Assembly: GCF_900766305.1 (NCBI RefSeq)
Contig: NZ_CAAFUZ010000076.1
Location: 1 to 15,858, forward strand
Reading direction: 5' to 3'
DNA length: 15,858 nucleotides
Source of the DNA: an uncultured Gemella sp.
GTDB taxonomy: Bacteria; Bacillota; Bacilli; Staphylococcales; Gemellaceae
Part shown: one piece after another, positions 9,186-15,858 of the stretch
Numbering within the stretch: the stretch's first letter is position 1
How the letters are laid out: each line of letters starts with the position of its first letter
The notes under the pieces: generated by a model
The model's input: the letters and a program-made list of their open reading frames with translations, nothing else
The model's database searches: none
What the model was told of the DNA's origin: nothing
Position numbers and translations under genes: made by a program

Positions 9186-9218
9186 GAATGATAGTATAGT
9201 CAGAAAGGAGGGACAGTT

Positions 9219-10064
9219 ATGACACAATTTGATTTTAAAAAGTTGGTTGATGCAGAGTATTTATTAAATAATAGAACAAATAACAATGTAGTTGTGATAG
9301 ATGCACGTGGAGGAATGCTTGAAGAAGGTTCTTTAATGTATGACAAAGCAATCGTTGTTGATTGGACTGATATAAGTTTACTTGGAGAATTTGGTGGAGA
9401 GGAACTAGGGAAATTATTATCTAAAGAGAATTATCAACAAATTTTTTCTAAACTAGGAATTACCGATGAATCTGAAGTACTAGTATATGGTTTTACTATG
9501 CCTGAACAAGGATTTGGAGATGAAGCAAGAGTTCTGTATACATTTAGCTATGCAGGATTTGATAATGTTAAATTTATAGATGGTGGATATAAACAAGTCG
9601 AAAAATTAGGATTTAATAAAAATTATGAACCATCAACTGACAGAATTGATGTTAGCGATGTAGTTCGTAGCGAAGCGACTCAAAATGATAAAGCTATTTA
9701 TACAGACGAATTATTATCAAGAATAGGTAATACAGATGTTCAAATTATTGATACTAGATTAGAAGTTGAATATAATGGTCGTGTAATATATGGAGAGAAT
9801 AAAGCAGGTCATGTTCCTGGTGCAATTTCACTTCCATTTAATACGTTAGTTGATAGTAATGGATTCTTAAAATCTAGAGAAGAATTAGAAAAATATGTAG
9901 CTGACAAAGGTTTGGATAAAAATAAACTACAGATTACTTATTGTACTACTGGAGTTCGTGCTTCGTACGTTGCGGTAATATTAGAAGAGTTAGGTTTTAA
10001 AGTACGAAACTATGAACCTTCATTCGCAAGATACGCTAATGTTGGTGAAGTAGTATTAGATTAA
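9219..10064 (+). CDS. Two-domain rhodanese-type sulfurtransferase
   Basis: 281 aa, the usual length for thiosulfate/3-mercaptopyruvate sulfurtransferases, which move a sulfane sulfur via a cysteine persulfide. There is no signal peptide, so it is probably cytoplasmic. The N-terminal rhodanese-like domain (about 6-135; VIDAR at 26-30, FIDGG at 119-123) lacks a catalytic cysteine, as usual for its structural half. The C-terminal domain (about 155-281) has IIDTR (176-180), GHVPGA (197-202) and the active-site loop CTTGVR beginning at Cys242. This loop is neither the classic thiosulfate type (CRKGVT) nor the mercaptopyruvate type (CGSGVTA), so the sulfur donor cannot be named. The start is supported by AAAGGAGG at 9204-9211. 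It is first in a likely operon with the sodium symporter 26 nt downstream. Confidence 0.9.
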   Translation: MTQFDFKKLVDAEYLLNNRTNNNVVVIDARGGMLEEGSLMYDKAIVVDWTDISLLGEFGGEELGKLLSKENYQQIFSKLGITDESEVLVYGFTMPEQGFGDEARVLYTFSYAGFDNVKFIDGGYKQVEKLGFNKNYEPSTDRIDVSDVVRSEATQNDKAIYTDELLSRIGNTDVQIIDTRLEVEYNGRVIYGENKAGHVPGAISLPFNTLVDSNGFLKSREELEKYVADKGLDKNKLQITYCTTGVRASYVAVILEELGFKVRNYEPSFARYANVGEVVLD

Positions 10065-10090
10065 AATAATAAGGAGAAATATTATAGAAA

Positions 10091-11461
10091 ATGAATGATA
10101 TGACAGGATATCTATTTTGGGGATTTTTAATTGTTTATGGAGTGGTAATGTTTTTATTATCACCTAAGAAAGTAACAGAAGCAGGATTCTTTAGAGGTGA
10201 CGGTAACAGAGGTGAAAAGCCTACTGAAATGATGCTTATGTTAAGTATTTTTATAAGTTGGATTTTTGCTAAATCTGTAACTAATGCTGCAAACTTAGGT
10301 GCTCAATATGGATTTGTAGGTGGATTAGCTTATGCAACATATTGGCTTTGTATTCCTATTTGTGGTTTAGCAATTTATAGATTAAGAACAAAGTACCAAG
10401 CAAAAGGATTAGTAAGTTTCTTAACTTCTAATTATGGGAAAGCAGCTTCTGTTGCATTTTCAGCAGCTATACTTATTCGTTTATTTAATGAAGTATGGAG
10501 TAATACTTCTGTAGTAGGTGGGTATTATGGAAAAGCAGGTAGTAAAGAGTTTATTATTTCTGCAATTCTATTTACTGCTATTACTTTAGGGTATACTGTA
10601 CTTGGTGGATTAAGAAGTTCTATCGTAACTGATGTTATTCAAGCTGTTATTTTTATCTTCTTTGTTGGTTGGGTAGTAACATTAATTTTACCACAACACA
10701 ACATTAGTGATTTTGTAACATCAGGAAATTGGGCGATGAACGCAGGTGTAGATATGTTACTTGTAACAATTCTACAATTATTCAGTTATCCATTCCACGA
10801 TCCAGTATTAACAGATAGAGGGTTTATCGCTAGTGAGAAGACTATGCTTCGTGCATTTTTCGTATCTGGTATTTTAGGATTCTTCTCTATTCTAATCTTT
10901 AGTTTTATTGGAATTCATGCGAAATTAATCGGAATGGAAGTAAGTAGTAACGTTCCAGCAGCTTTAGGTAAGACTTTAGGAGTCGTAGGATATTTTGCTA
11001 TGATAGTAGTAATGGTATCGGCTGCAGGTTCTACACTTGATTCTACATTTGCAAGTTTAGGGAAGTTAACTGCTAAGGATTTACCAGAAATGTCTAATAG
11101 AGGATTAAAAGATCCTAAGAAAGTAGCTATTTTATTTATGATTGCATTTGCTATTATAGGTAATCTTCCAATGATTATGGGAACAGATATTCTTAAAGCT
11201 ACAACTATTAGCGGAACAATGGTAATTGGATTAGCACCGATTTTCTTACTACACGGTTTTGTTAAACCAACAAAATTAGGATTCCACTTAAGTTTTTGGA
11301 TTGGAATTATTCTAGGAATATTATTAACTATTAATTTAATTTCTACTAGTTGGGCTATTGGTACAGGTAAGAATGCATTACTATTAGGAGTTAATTTATA
11401 CGGATTAATTTTATGTACTATTGGTTATGTAGTGCCAGGAATGTTCGCAAAAAATAAATAA
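10091..11461 (+). CDS. Sodium:solute symporter (SSS family)
   Basis: 456-aa inner membrane protein with about 12-13 hydrophobic segments and the SSS (LeuT-fold) hallmarks: GGLRSSIVTDVIQ (172-184) and the serine-rich SAAGSTLDST (310-319), corresponding to the Na+-binding helix 8. The family imports solutes such as sugars, proline, pantothenate or sialic acid with Na+. The substrate is not readable from sequence. Pairing with a sulfurtransferase makes a sulfur-containing solute worth considering (inference only). AAGGAG at 10071-10076 lies 14 nt from the ATG, longer than usual. A second in-frame ATG at 10100 lies even further away, and an in-frame TAG at 10085 rules out an earlier start. The gene ends at the hairpin block from 11477. 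Confidence 0.9.
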   Translation: MNDMTGYLFWGFLIVYGVVMFLLSPKKVTEAGFFRGDGNRGEKPTEMMLMLSIFISWIFAKSVTNAANLGAQYGFVGGLAYATYWLCIPICGLAIYRLRTKYQAKGLVSFLTSNYGKAASVAFSAAILIRLFNEVWSNTSVVGGYYGKAGSKEFIISAILFTAITLGYTVLGGLRSSIVTDVIQAVIFIFFVGWVVTLILPQHNISDFVTSGNWAMNAGVDMLLVTILQLFSYPFHDPVLTDRGFIASEKTMLRAFFVSGILGFFSILIFSFIGIHAKLIGMEVSSNVPAALGKTLGVVGYFAMIVVMVSAAGSTLDSTFASLGKLTAKDLPEMSNRGLKDPKKVAILFMIAFAIIGNLPMIMGTDILKATTISGTMVIGLAPIFLLHGFVKPTKLGFHLSFWIGIILGILLTINLISTSWAIGTGKNALLLGVNLYGLILCTIGYVVPGMFAKNK

Positions 11462-11476
11462 ATATAATATAATAAA

Positions 11477-11597
11477 GGGAGTGACTCAAAAATCGTGATT
11501 TCGGGAGAAATCGATTTTGTCGAGTCACCCCCGCACAGTTTATTAGATATCTAAAAAGCTTTTATAAAGCGATTTTAGATATCAATAAACCACTGCG
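11477..11597. repeat. Two large intergenic stem-loops (possible dispersed repeat)
   Basis: Hairpin 1 (11477-11532): GGGAGTGACTC pairs with GAGTCACCCCC, with inner pairs AAAATCG/CGATTTT and ATTTC/GAAAT closing a GGGA loop. Hairpin 2 (11532-11597): the arm beginning CGCACAGTTTATT pairs with the arm ending ATAAACCACTGCG, including AGATATCTAAAA/TTTTAGATATC, with small bulges. The two abut each other and the terminator at 11597. The structure is larger than a simple terminator needs and may be a mobile or repeated intergenic element. Confidence 0.7.
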
Positions 11598-11625
11598 TCT
11601 ATGAGTTTTCTCATAGACTTTTTTT
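11597..11625 (+). terminator. Terminator of the sulfurtransferase-symporter operon
   Basis: Perfect 9-bp stem GTCTATGAG (11597-11605) / CTCATAGAC (11610-11618), TTTT loop, then seven T. Confidence 0.93.
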
Positions 11626-11678
11626 AAAATCTAGGATTGTTGAATCAATACTTTTATTTTTAATTTGGAGAGAGTTGT

Positions 11679-12584
11679 ATGGAAAAAGGTAGAAATTGCT
11701 CATTAGAGTATATTCTTAGGAAGGATTGGACAAAAAAAATAAAAAAATTGAAAGCAGAAGTAGTCTATATAGTTGGAGGATTATATGGAAATAGTTATGC
11801 TTTAGAGATTATCAATAAAATGGCACAGGATGAAAATGCGAAAGTAGTTTTTAATGGTGATATGCATTGGTTTGATGTCGAAAAAAAAGATTTTTTAAAG
11901 GTTGAGGAGTTATCTAAAGACAGTATAAAACTTTTAGGAAATGTTGAATTTGAATTATTAAACGATACTTCATCTTTAGGATGCGGTTGTAATTATCCTG
12001 AAGATGTTAGTGATGGAGTAGTAGAACGATCAAATATTATTCATAATATGATGAAAGAAAATATTAAAGGTGATGATATTCTTAATAATATAAAAGAACG
12101 TTCAAAAACCTTAGTTTTAGATTTTTTAGGTAAAAAGATTGCAATTACCCATGGTGACGAAAAAAGTATGTCGGGTTGGGAATGTTCAAATGATAATTTA
12201 AAATTAGAATCTAGAAAGAAAGAGTTAGATAGTTGGTTTGAAGAAAACAATATTGATATATTAGCAACAACACACACCTGCTTACCCGCAGTCTATGATA
12301 ATGGAAAAAATATTGTTATTAATAATGGAGCAGCTGGAATGGCGAATATCCAAGGACAAACATTTGGTCTAATTACTAGAATAGCTAAAAGTAGCCATGA
12401 AAAAGCGATATATTCGGAATTTAGAGATGGATTATATATTGAATTGGTTAAAGTTGATTTTGATATTGAAAAATTTAAGTTATGGTTTGAAAAAATATGG
12501 CCGGATAACACACCAGCGAGTATTTCTTATAAAAATCGTATTATGAACGGAACGTCATTAGAGATAGAAGATATTATTGTATAG
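11679..12584 (+). CDS. Metallophosphoesterase-fold protein with altered motif I
   Basis: 301 aa, no signal peptide or membrane segment. The order of motifs follows the calcineurin-like phosphoesterase fold: VYIVGGLYGNSYALE (29-43) where active enzymes have DxHGN, then FNGDMHWFD (58-66), LLGNVEFEL (85-93), ITHGD (156-160) and TTHT (197-200), followed by NIVINNGAAG. Motif I has Gly and Tyr where Asp and His metal ligands are expected; the other motifs keep plausible ligands. A GCGCNYP segment (101-107) adds a cysteine pair. I recall uncharacterised homologues with the same GGLYGN, GDxHWFD, GNVE and GCGCxYP pattern, so this may be a real subfamily rather than decay. Phosphoesterase activity is uncertain. 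GGAG at 11667-11670 supports the ATG; no clear promoter is seen. It is followed 8 nt later by a GNAT gene. Confidence 0.75.
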   Translation: MEKGRNCSLEYILRKDWTKKIKKLKAEVVYIVGGLYGNSYALEIINKMAQDENAKVVFNGDMHWFDVEKKDFLKVEELSKDSIKLLGNVEFELLNDTSSLGCGCNYPEDVSDGVVERSNIIHNMMKENIKGDDILNNIKERSKTLVLDFLGKKIAITHGDEKSMSGWECSNDNLKLESRKKELDSWFEENNIDILATTHTCLPAVYDNGKNIVINNGAAGMANIQGQTFGLITRIAKSSHEKAIYSEFRDGLYIELVKVDFDIEKFKLWFEKIWPDNTPASISYKNRIMNGTSLEIEDIIV

Positions 12585-12592
12585 GAGGGCTC

Positions 12593-13144
12593 ATGATTAG
12601 AAAAGCAACAAAGGAAGATAATAAAGTAGTAGAGGGATTATTTGAATTTATAAAATCATTAGAGATAGATATCTTAAAAGATTATTCAGAAGAGAAGGTT
12701 TTAAAGATTTTAGAATATGTATTTTCATCTGAATATGACAGATTTAGTTATAAAAATTGTACAGTATATGAAACTGATGGTGTGATTAAAGGATTCTCTT
12801 TCACATATCATTATGATGAAGTCAAAAAAATGAAAGAGTTTTGGTATGGTGAAGTTGTAAGTAATTTTAATCTGAAGAAAGATTCGATGATTTTTGATTA
12901 TGATGAAGTATTGGTTGGAGAATTCTATTTAGATACATTATTTGTTTTTTCTCATGCTAGAGGAGAAGGTATTGGTAATAAGCTATTAACAGAATTTGTT
13001 AAAAGTGGACACCCTAAGTTAAGTTTAAATGTTGCCCAGTCAAATGATAGAGCGAGAAAACTATATGAAAGTTATGGATTTAGAAAAAATTGTGAAATCT
13101 TTATAGGGCATGAAAATTATGACCATTTGATAAAGGAAAATTAA
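12593..13144 (+). CDS. GNAT-family N-acetyltransferase
   Basis: 183 aa, soluble. It starts IRKATKEDNKVV, typical for GNAT proteins. The acetyl-CoA binding motif is FVFSHARGEGIGNKLL (117-132), containing R-GEGIG, followed by LNVAQSNDRARKLYESYGF (145-163), the usual motif B. GNAT enzymes transfer acetyl from acetyl-CoA to an amine; the acceptor here is unknown. The strong AGGAGGG (12583-12589) overlaps the stop codon of the preceding gene and fixes the ATG at 12593, so the two are almost certainly co-transcribed and translationally close. No clear terminator follows. Confidence 0.9.
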   Translation: MIRKATKEDNKVVEGLFEFIKSLEIDILKDYSEEKVLKILEYVFSSEYDRFSYKNCTVYETDGVIKGFSFTYHYDEVKKMKEFWYGEVVSNFNLKKDSMIFDYDEVLVGEFYLDTLFVFSHARGEGIGNKLLTEFVKSGHPKLSLNVAQSNDRARKLYESYGFRKNCEIFIGHENYDHLIKEN

Positions 13145-13195
13145 ATTATTCATCAGTTATTTTCAGAAAATTTAAGGTAGTTTTTTAAATATACA

Positions 13196-13225
13196 TTACC
13201 AAATTACTAAAATATGTGCTATAAT
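13196..13225 (+). promoter_or_regulatory. pepF promoter
   Basis: TGC followed by TATAAT (13220-13225) is an extended -10; a weak -35 TTACCA lies at 13196-13201, spacer 18. Because the -10 sits inside the longer reading frame that opens at ATG 13214, that ATG cannot be the start on this transcript. Confidence 0.7.
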
Positions 13226-13258
13226 AAAATTTATGTATTAGACATAAGGAGAAAAAAT

Positions 13259-15061
13259 ATGGTTGAATTACTAAGAAAAGATCAAAAAGTTGAAAATACT
13301 TGGGACTTAGAATCGATTTTTGAAACGAATGAAGATTTTTGGAACCAATTTAAAGAAGTTGAAAAACTTGTCCCAGAAATAAAACAATATAGAGGAAAAG
13401 TTAAAGAAGGAGCAAAAGGATTATTAGAAGTTTTTAAAGCAGAAGAAGATATGTCTTTAAAAATGGAACAATTAACTATTTATGCTTTTCTAAGAAAAGA
13501 TCAGGATAGTACAAATGCAGAATATGGTGAAATATACGCTAAAACTATGAATTTAAATTCTAAGTTTGATTCTGAATGGTCATTTTTAAAACCGGAACTT
13601 CTTTCTATTGAAGAGGATGTACTTTCAGGTTATGTAGAAGAATTAGAAGAATTAAAAGTTTATAAGTTTAAACTAGAAAAAATAAATAAAAAACGACCTC
13701 ATACATTAGATGCAGAACAAGAAAAAATCATCGCGATGGCTGGAGAAGCTTTAAATGCAAGTGATGAAACTTTTTCAGCGTTAAATAATGCTGATGTTGA
13801 ATTTGAGCAAGTAGAAGATAAAGATGGAAATAAACATACTTTAACTCATGGAACTTATGGAACTTATATGGAAAGTACGGATAGAGTCCTTAGAAAAAAT
13901 ACATTCCATGCTTTATATAATTATTTCAAAAAACATAATAATACATTAGCTTCTACATTAGGTGGAAACTTAAAAAGAAAAAAATATTATGCAGATGTTC
14001 ATAAATATTCATCAACAAGAAATAATGCATTATCTAATAACTTAATTCCTGAAGAAGTTTATGATAATTTAGTATCGGTCGTAAATCAAAAAATCCCAGC
14101 TTTACAAAGATACTACAATTTACATAAACGAGCAAAAGGTTTTGAAGATTTTAGATTATACGATAGATCGGTATCAATGGTAAAAGGAGAGCCATTAAAA
14201 TTCACATTTGAAGAGGCTCGTGATATTGTACTTGAAGCGGTTAAACCTATGGGTGAAGATTACGTTAACGATATGAGAAAAGCATTCACAGAACGTTGGA
14301 TTGATGTTTATCCAAATAAAGGTAAACGTTCAGGTGCGTACTCATGGGGTGGTTATACTACAAAACCATTTGTACTATTAAATTTTGATGGAACATTAAA
14401 TGACGTATATACTTTAATTCACGAACTAGGTCACTCTATGCACTCATTCTACACTAGAAAACATCAGCCATATGTATATGGAGATTATTCAATCTTTGTC
14501 GCTGAGGTAGCATCAACTTGTAATGAGGCTTTATTAACTGAGTACCTTTATAATAAATTTGAAAAAGAAGGTAACAAAAATGGTATGCTACGTGTACTTA
14601 ACCAGGCATTAAGCGGCTTTACAGCTACAGTATATAGACAAACTCAATTTGCTGAATTTGAGCATAAAATTAATCAACATCTTCAAAATGGGGGAGCTAT
14701 AACAGCTGAATATTTAAATACTGAATACTTCAACTTAATTAAGAAATACTACGGTGATGTATTTACTTATGATGAAGATATAAAATATGAATGGTCTAGA
14801 GTACCTCACTTCTATTACAATTACTATGTGTACCAATATGCGACTGGTTACTCAGCAGCCCAAGCTTTATCTAAACTAATCTTAAAAGACAGTAAAAATG
14901 CAAAAGTTTATATTGATGAGTTCCTTTCAAAAGGATGCTCTAATTATCCAATTGAGGTGCTGAAAAATGCGGGTGTAGATATGTCTAAACCTGAGCCAAT
15001 TGAATTAGCTCTTCAAGACTTTGAAGAAAAAATAGAAAAATTTGAAAAATTATATTTTTAA
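13259..15061 (+). CDS. pepF: Oligoendopeptidase F (M3B zinc metallopeptidase)
   Basis: 600 aa, cytoplasmic. It hydrolyses short and medium peptides, serving peptide recycling and sometimes processing of signal peptides or peptide signals in Gram-positive bacteria. The zinc site is HELGH (388-392) within HELGHSMHSFYT, with the downstream ligand E416 in AEVASTCNEALL. The N-terminal part (about 110-235) is the oligopeptidase F helical domain, and the C-terminal YxYATGYSAAQAL segment is also typical. The start chosen is MVELLRKDQK: AAGGAG at 13246-13251 lies 7 nt before ATG 13259, while the in-frame ATG at 13214 lies upstream of the -10 box. It is followed by a terminator at 15071-15111, so it is monocistronic. 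Confidence 0.97.
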   Translation: MVELLRKDQKVENTWDLESIFETNEDFWNQFKEVEKLVPEIKQYRGKVKEGAKGLLEVFKAEEDMSLKMEQLTIYAFLRKDQDSTNAEYGEIYAKTMNLNSKFDSEWSFLKPELLSIEEDVLSGYVEELEELKVYKFKLEKINKKRPHTLDAEQEKIIAMAGEALNASDETFSALNNADVEFEQVEDKDGNKHTLTHGTYGTYMESTDRVLRKNTFHALYNYFKKHNNTLASTLGGNLKRKKYYADVHKYSSTRNNALSNNLIPEEVYDNLVSVVNQKIPALQRYYNLHKRAKGFEDFRLYDRSVSMVKGEPLKFTFEEARDIVLEAVKPMGEDYVNDMRKAFTERWIDVYPNKGKRSGAYSWGGYTTKPFVLLNFDGTLNDVYTLIHELGHSMHSFYTRKHQPYVYGDYSIFVAEVASTCNEALLTEYLYNKFEKEGNKNGMLRVLNQALSGFTATVYRQTQFAEFEHKINQHLQNGGAITAEYLNTEYFNLIKKYYGDVFTYDEDIKYEWSRVPHFYYNYYVYQYATGYSAAQALSKLILKDSKNAKVYIDEFLSKGCSNYPIEVLKNAGVDMSKPEPIELALQDFEEKIEKFEKLYF

Positions 15062-15070
15062 TAATTAAAG

Positions 15071-15111
15071 AATCACTTGTATAGTTAAATAGGCTATACA
15101 GGTGATTTTTT
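15071..15111 (+). terminator. pepF terminator
   Basis: Stem AATCACTTGTATAG (15071-15084) / CTATACAGGTGATT (15094-15107) with one G-T pair, 9-base loop, then a T run. Confidence 0.92.
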
Positions 15112-15197
15112 ATAATTATCTATAAATTTAAAGAATATTAAAATTATAAAAATAAATATCTTATTTTCTTTATAAAAGGCGATTTTAAAGGTTTCTG

Positions 15198-15207
15198 TTT
15201 ACGTAAA
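15198..15207. promoter_or_regulatory. Small palindrome upstream of the secreted protein promoter
   Basis: TTTACGTAAA is a perfect 10-base palindrome centred about 22 bases upstream of the -35 box. It could be an operator, but no regulator can be named. Confidence 0.3.
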
Positions 15208-15221
15208 AAAACAAATTTTTA

Positions 15222-15250
15222 TTGATATAATTATAGAGTAGCAGTATAAT
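15222..15250 (+). promoter_or_regulatory. Promoter of the small secreted protein gene
   Basis: -35 TTGATA (15222-15227), 17-base spacer and perfect -10 TATAAT (15245-15250). Transcription would begin near 15257, which excludes the upstream TTG at 15255 as a start codon. Confidence 0.85.
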
Positions 15251-15287
15251 ATATTTGAAAAAATTATTTGTAAAGGAGATTTTTAAT

Positions 15288-15713
15288 ATGAAATCTAAAA
15301 AATTATTACTAACAGCTTTAGTAGCACTTGCTGTTCCATTTGGAACACTTTCAGGAGGATTTGTAAAAGCTGAAGGACCATCAAAAGCATCAGAAGATGC
15401 AGCTGGTGATGCATGGGAAAAAGCAGCTAATGAAAATAATAAACCAGCAACTCAGCCAGGAGTAACTCCACAAGATCACCCAACCTGGAATACTGAGACA
15501 CCAGAAGAAGCTAAAAAGGCTGAGGAAGCTTATGCAAGAAAAGTAGAAGCTGAGTATGATAAATTAACTGAAACTCATACAAATGGAGATGCCCTGGTTA
15601 ATCATAAACCAGAATATAAACTTCCAGCTGCTGGACAAACACCTAAAAAACAAGCAAATCCTATGAATAAAAATGTTAAAAAAGCATTGCCAAAAACTTC
15701 AGCTGTAAAATAA
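15288..15713 (+). CDS. Small secreted protein ending in an LPKTS motif
   Basis: 141 aa; ATG at 15288 is placed by AAAGGAG (15272-15278). A clear Sec signal peptide covers residues 1-28 (MKSKK, hydrophobic core, cleavage likely after FVKA), leaving a mature chain of about 113 hydrophilic residues. Its middle (72-95) is a charged helix with AEEAYARKVEAEYDKL. The C-terminus reads KKALPKTSAVK and stops; an LPAAG also occurs at 112-116. LPKTS resembles a sortase sorting motif, but the hydrophobic segment and basic tail are absent and no other frame downstream supplies them. The protein is therefore expected to be released or held non-covalently. No known family is recognised. It has its own strong promoter and a terminator. 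Confidence 0.85.
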   Translation: MKSKKLLLTALVALAVPFGTLSGGFVKAEGPSKASEDAAGDAWEKAANENNKPATQPGVTPQDHPTWNTETPEEAKKAEEAYARKVEAEYDKLTETHTNGDALVNHKPEYKLPAAGQTPKKQANPMNKNVKKALPKTSAVK

Positions 15714-15773
15714 TATAATTAAATAACCGACTCTAAAAAGAAAGAATCAATTTCTAACTTTTGGTTGTATACT

Positions 15774-15817
15774 AAATCCGGGGCATGGAAAAATTCCAGC
15801 CCCGGATTTCAATTTTT
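15774..15817 (+). terminator. Terminator of the small secreted protein gene
   Basis: Very strong stem AAATCCGGGGC (15774-15784) / GCCCCGGATTT (15799-15809) with inner TGGAA/TTCCA, then CAATTTTT. The minus-strand side has only a poor U-tract, so the plus direction is favoured. Confidence 0.88.
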
Positions 15818-15858
15818 ATATGCAAAAAGACAAATATCCAATATAATTAAGGTGTACA

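Noticed and set aside
13214..13258. Upstream ATG extending PepF by 15 residues
   Set aside because: It lies before and across the TATAAT box, has no Shine-Dalgarno, and the added residues do not resemble the family; ATG 13259 has a well-placed AAGGAG.
15255..15287. TTG start extending the secreted protein by 11 residues
   Set aside because: It lies about at or before the predicted transcription start; the extension would spoil a textbook signal peptide, and ATG 15288 has a good AAAGGAG.
15811..15858. Possible C-terminal end of a minus-strand gene (frame ending ...LFAYKN)
   Set aside because: Only about 15 codons are visible and they match nothing I recognise; the AT-rich edge could give such a frame by chance.

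Overview
The window is AT-rich and carries Firmicutes-type signals throughout: AAGGAG ribosome binding sites, TATAAT promoters (several with an extended -10), U-tract terminators and a T-box leader. Streptococcus-type histidine triad (Pht/Slr-like) surface proteins next to serS, pepF and a small secreted protein with an LPKTS C-terminus suggest Gemella or a close relative. This is inference from gene content; there is no rRNA or other marker in the window.

Left part (1-8981): two paralogous histidine triad surface proteins lie in inverted orientation on either side of seryl-tRNA synthetase. The plus-strand gene (2-2872) is cut by the left edge. The minus-strand gene (8981-4635) is complete, 1448 aa, and combines eight HxxHxH zinc-binding motifs, five 24-aa proline-rich repeats and about 16 leucine-rich repeats, an architecture like streptococcal Slr. 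The two genes share a 170-bp stretch that is 168/170 identical in inverted orientation. Between them serS has its own promoter, a serine-type T-box leader and a terminator, then faces the minus-strand gene across two back-to-back hairpins.

Centre (8982-11678): a 237-bp divergent region holds a good promoter for the minus-strand surface protein, overlapped by a 21-bp site that matches my recollection of the Firmicutes Zur box at 17 of 20 informative positions. This would couple the zinc-binding surface protein to zinc starvation. On the plus strand an extended -10 promoter drives a two-domain rhodanese-type sulfurtransferase, followed 26 nt later by a sodium:solute symporter, probably one operon. 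A composite block of three hairpins ends it; the last is a clear terminator.

Right part (11679-15858): a metallophosphoesterase-fold protein with altered metal-ligand motifs and a GNAT acetyltransferase form a tight pair. They are followed by oligoendopeptidase F (pepF) on its own promoter, then a 141-aa secreted protein that stops just after an LPKTS motif, without the membrane anchor of a normal sortase substrate.

Most promising for a second look: the putative Zur-controlled zinc-scavenging surface protein, the inverted pht pair around serS, the histidine-less copies of the triad module, the conserved-looking but non-canonical phosphoesterase, and the truncated sorting signal.
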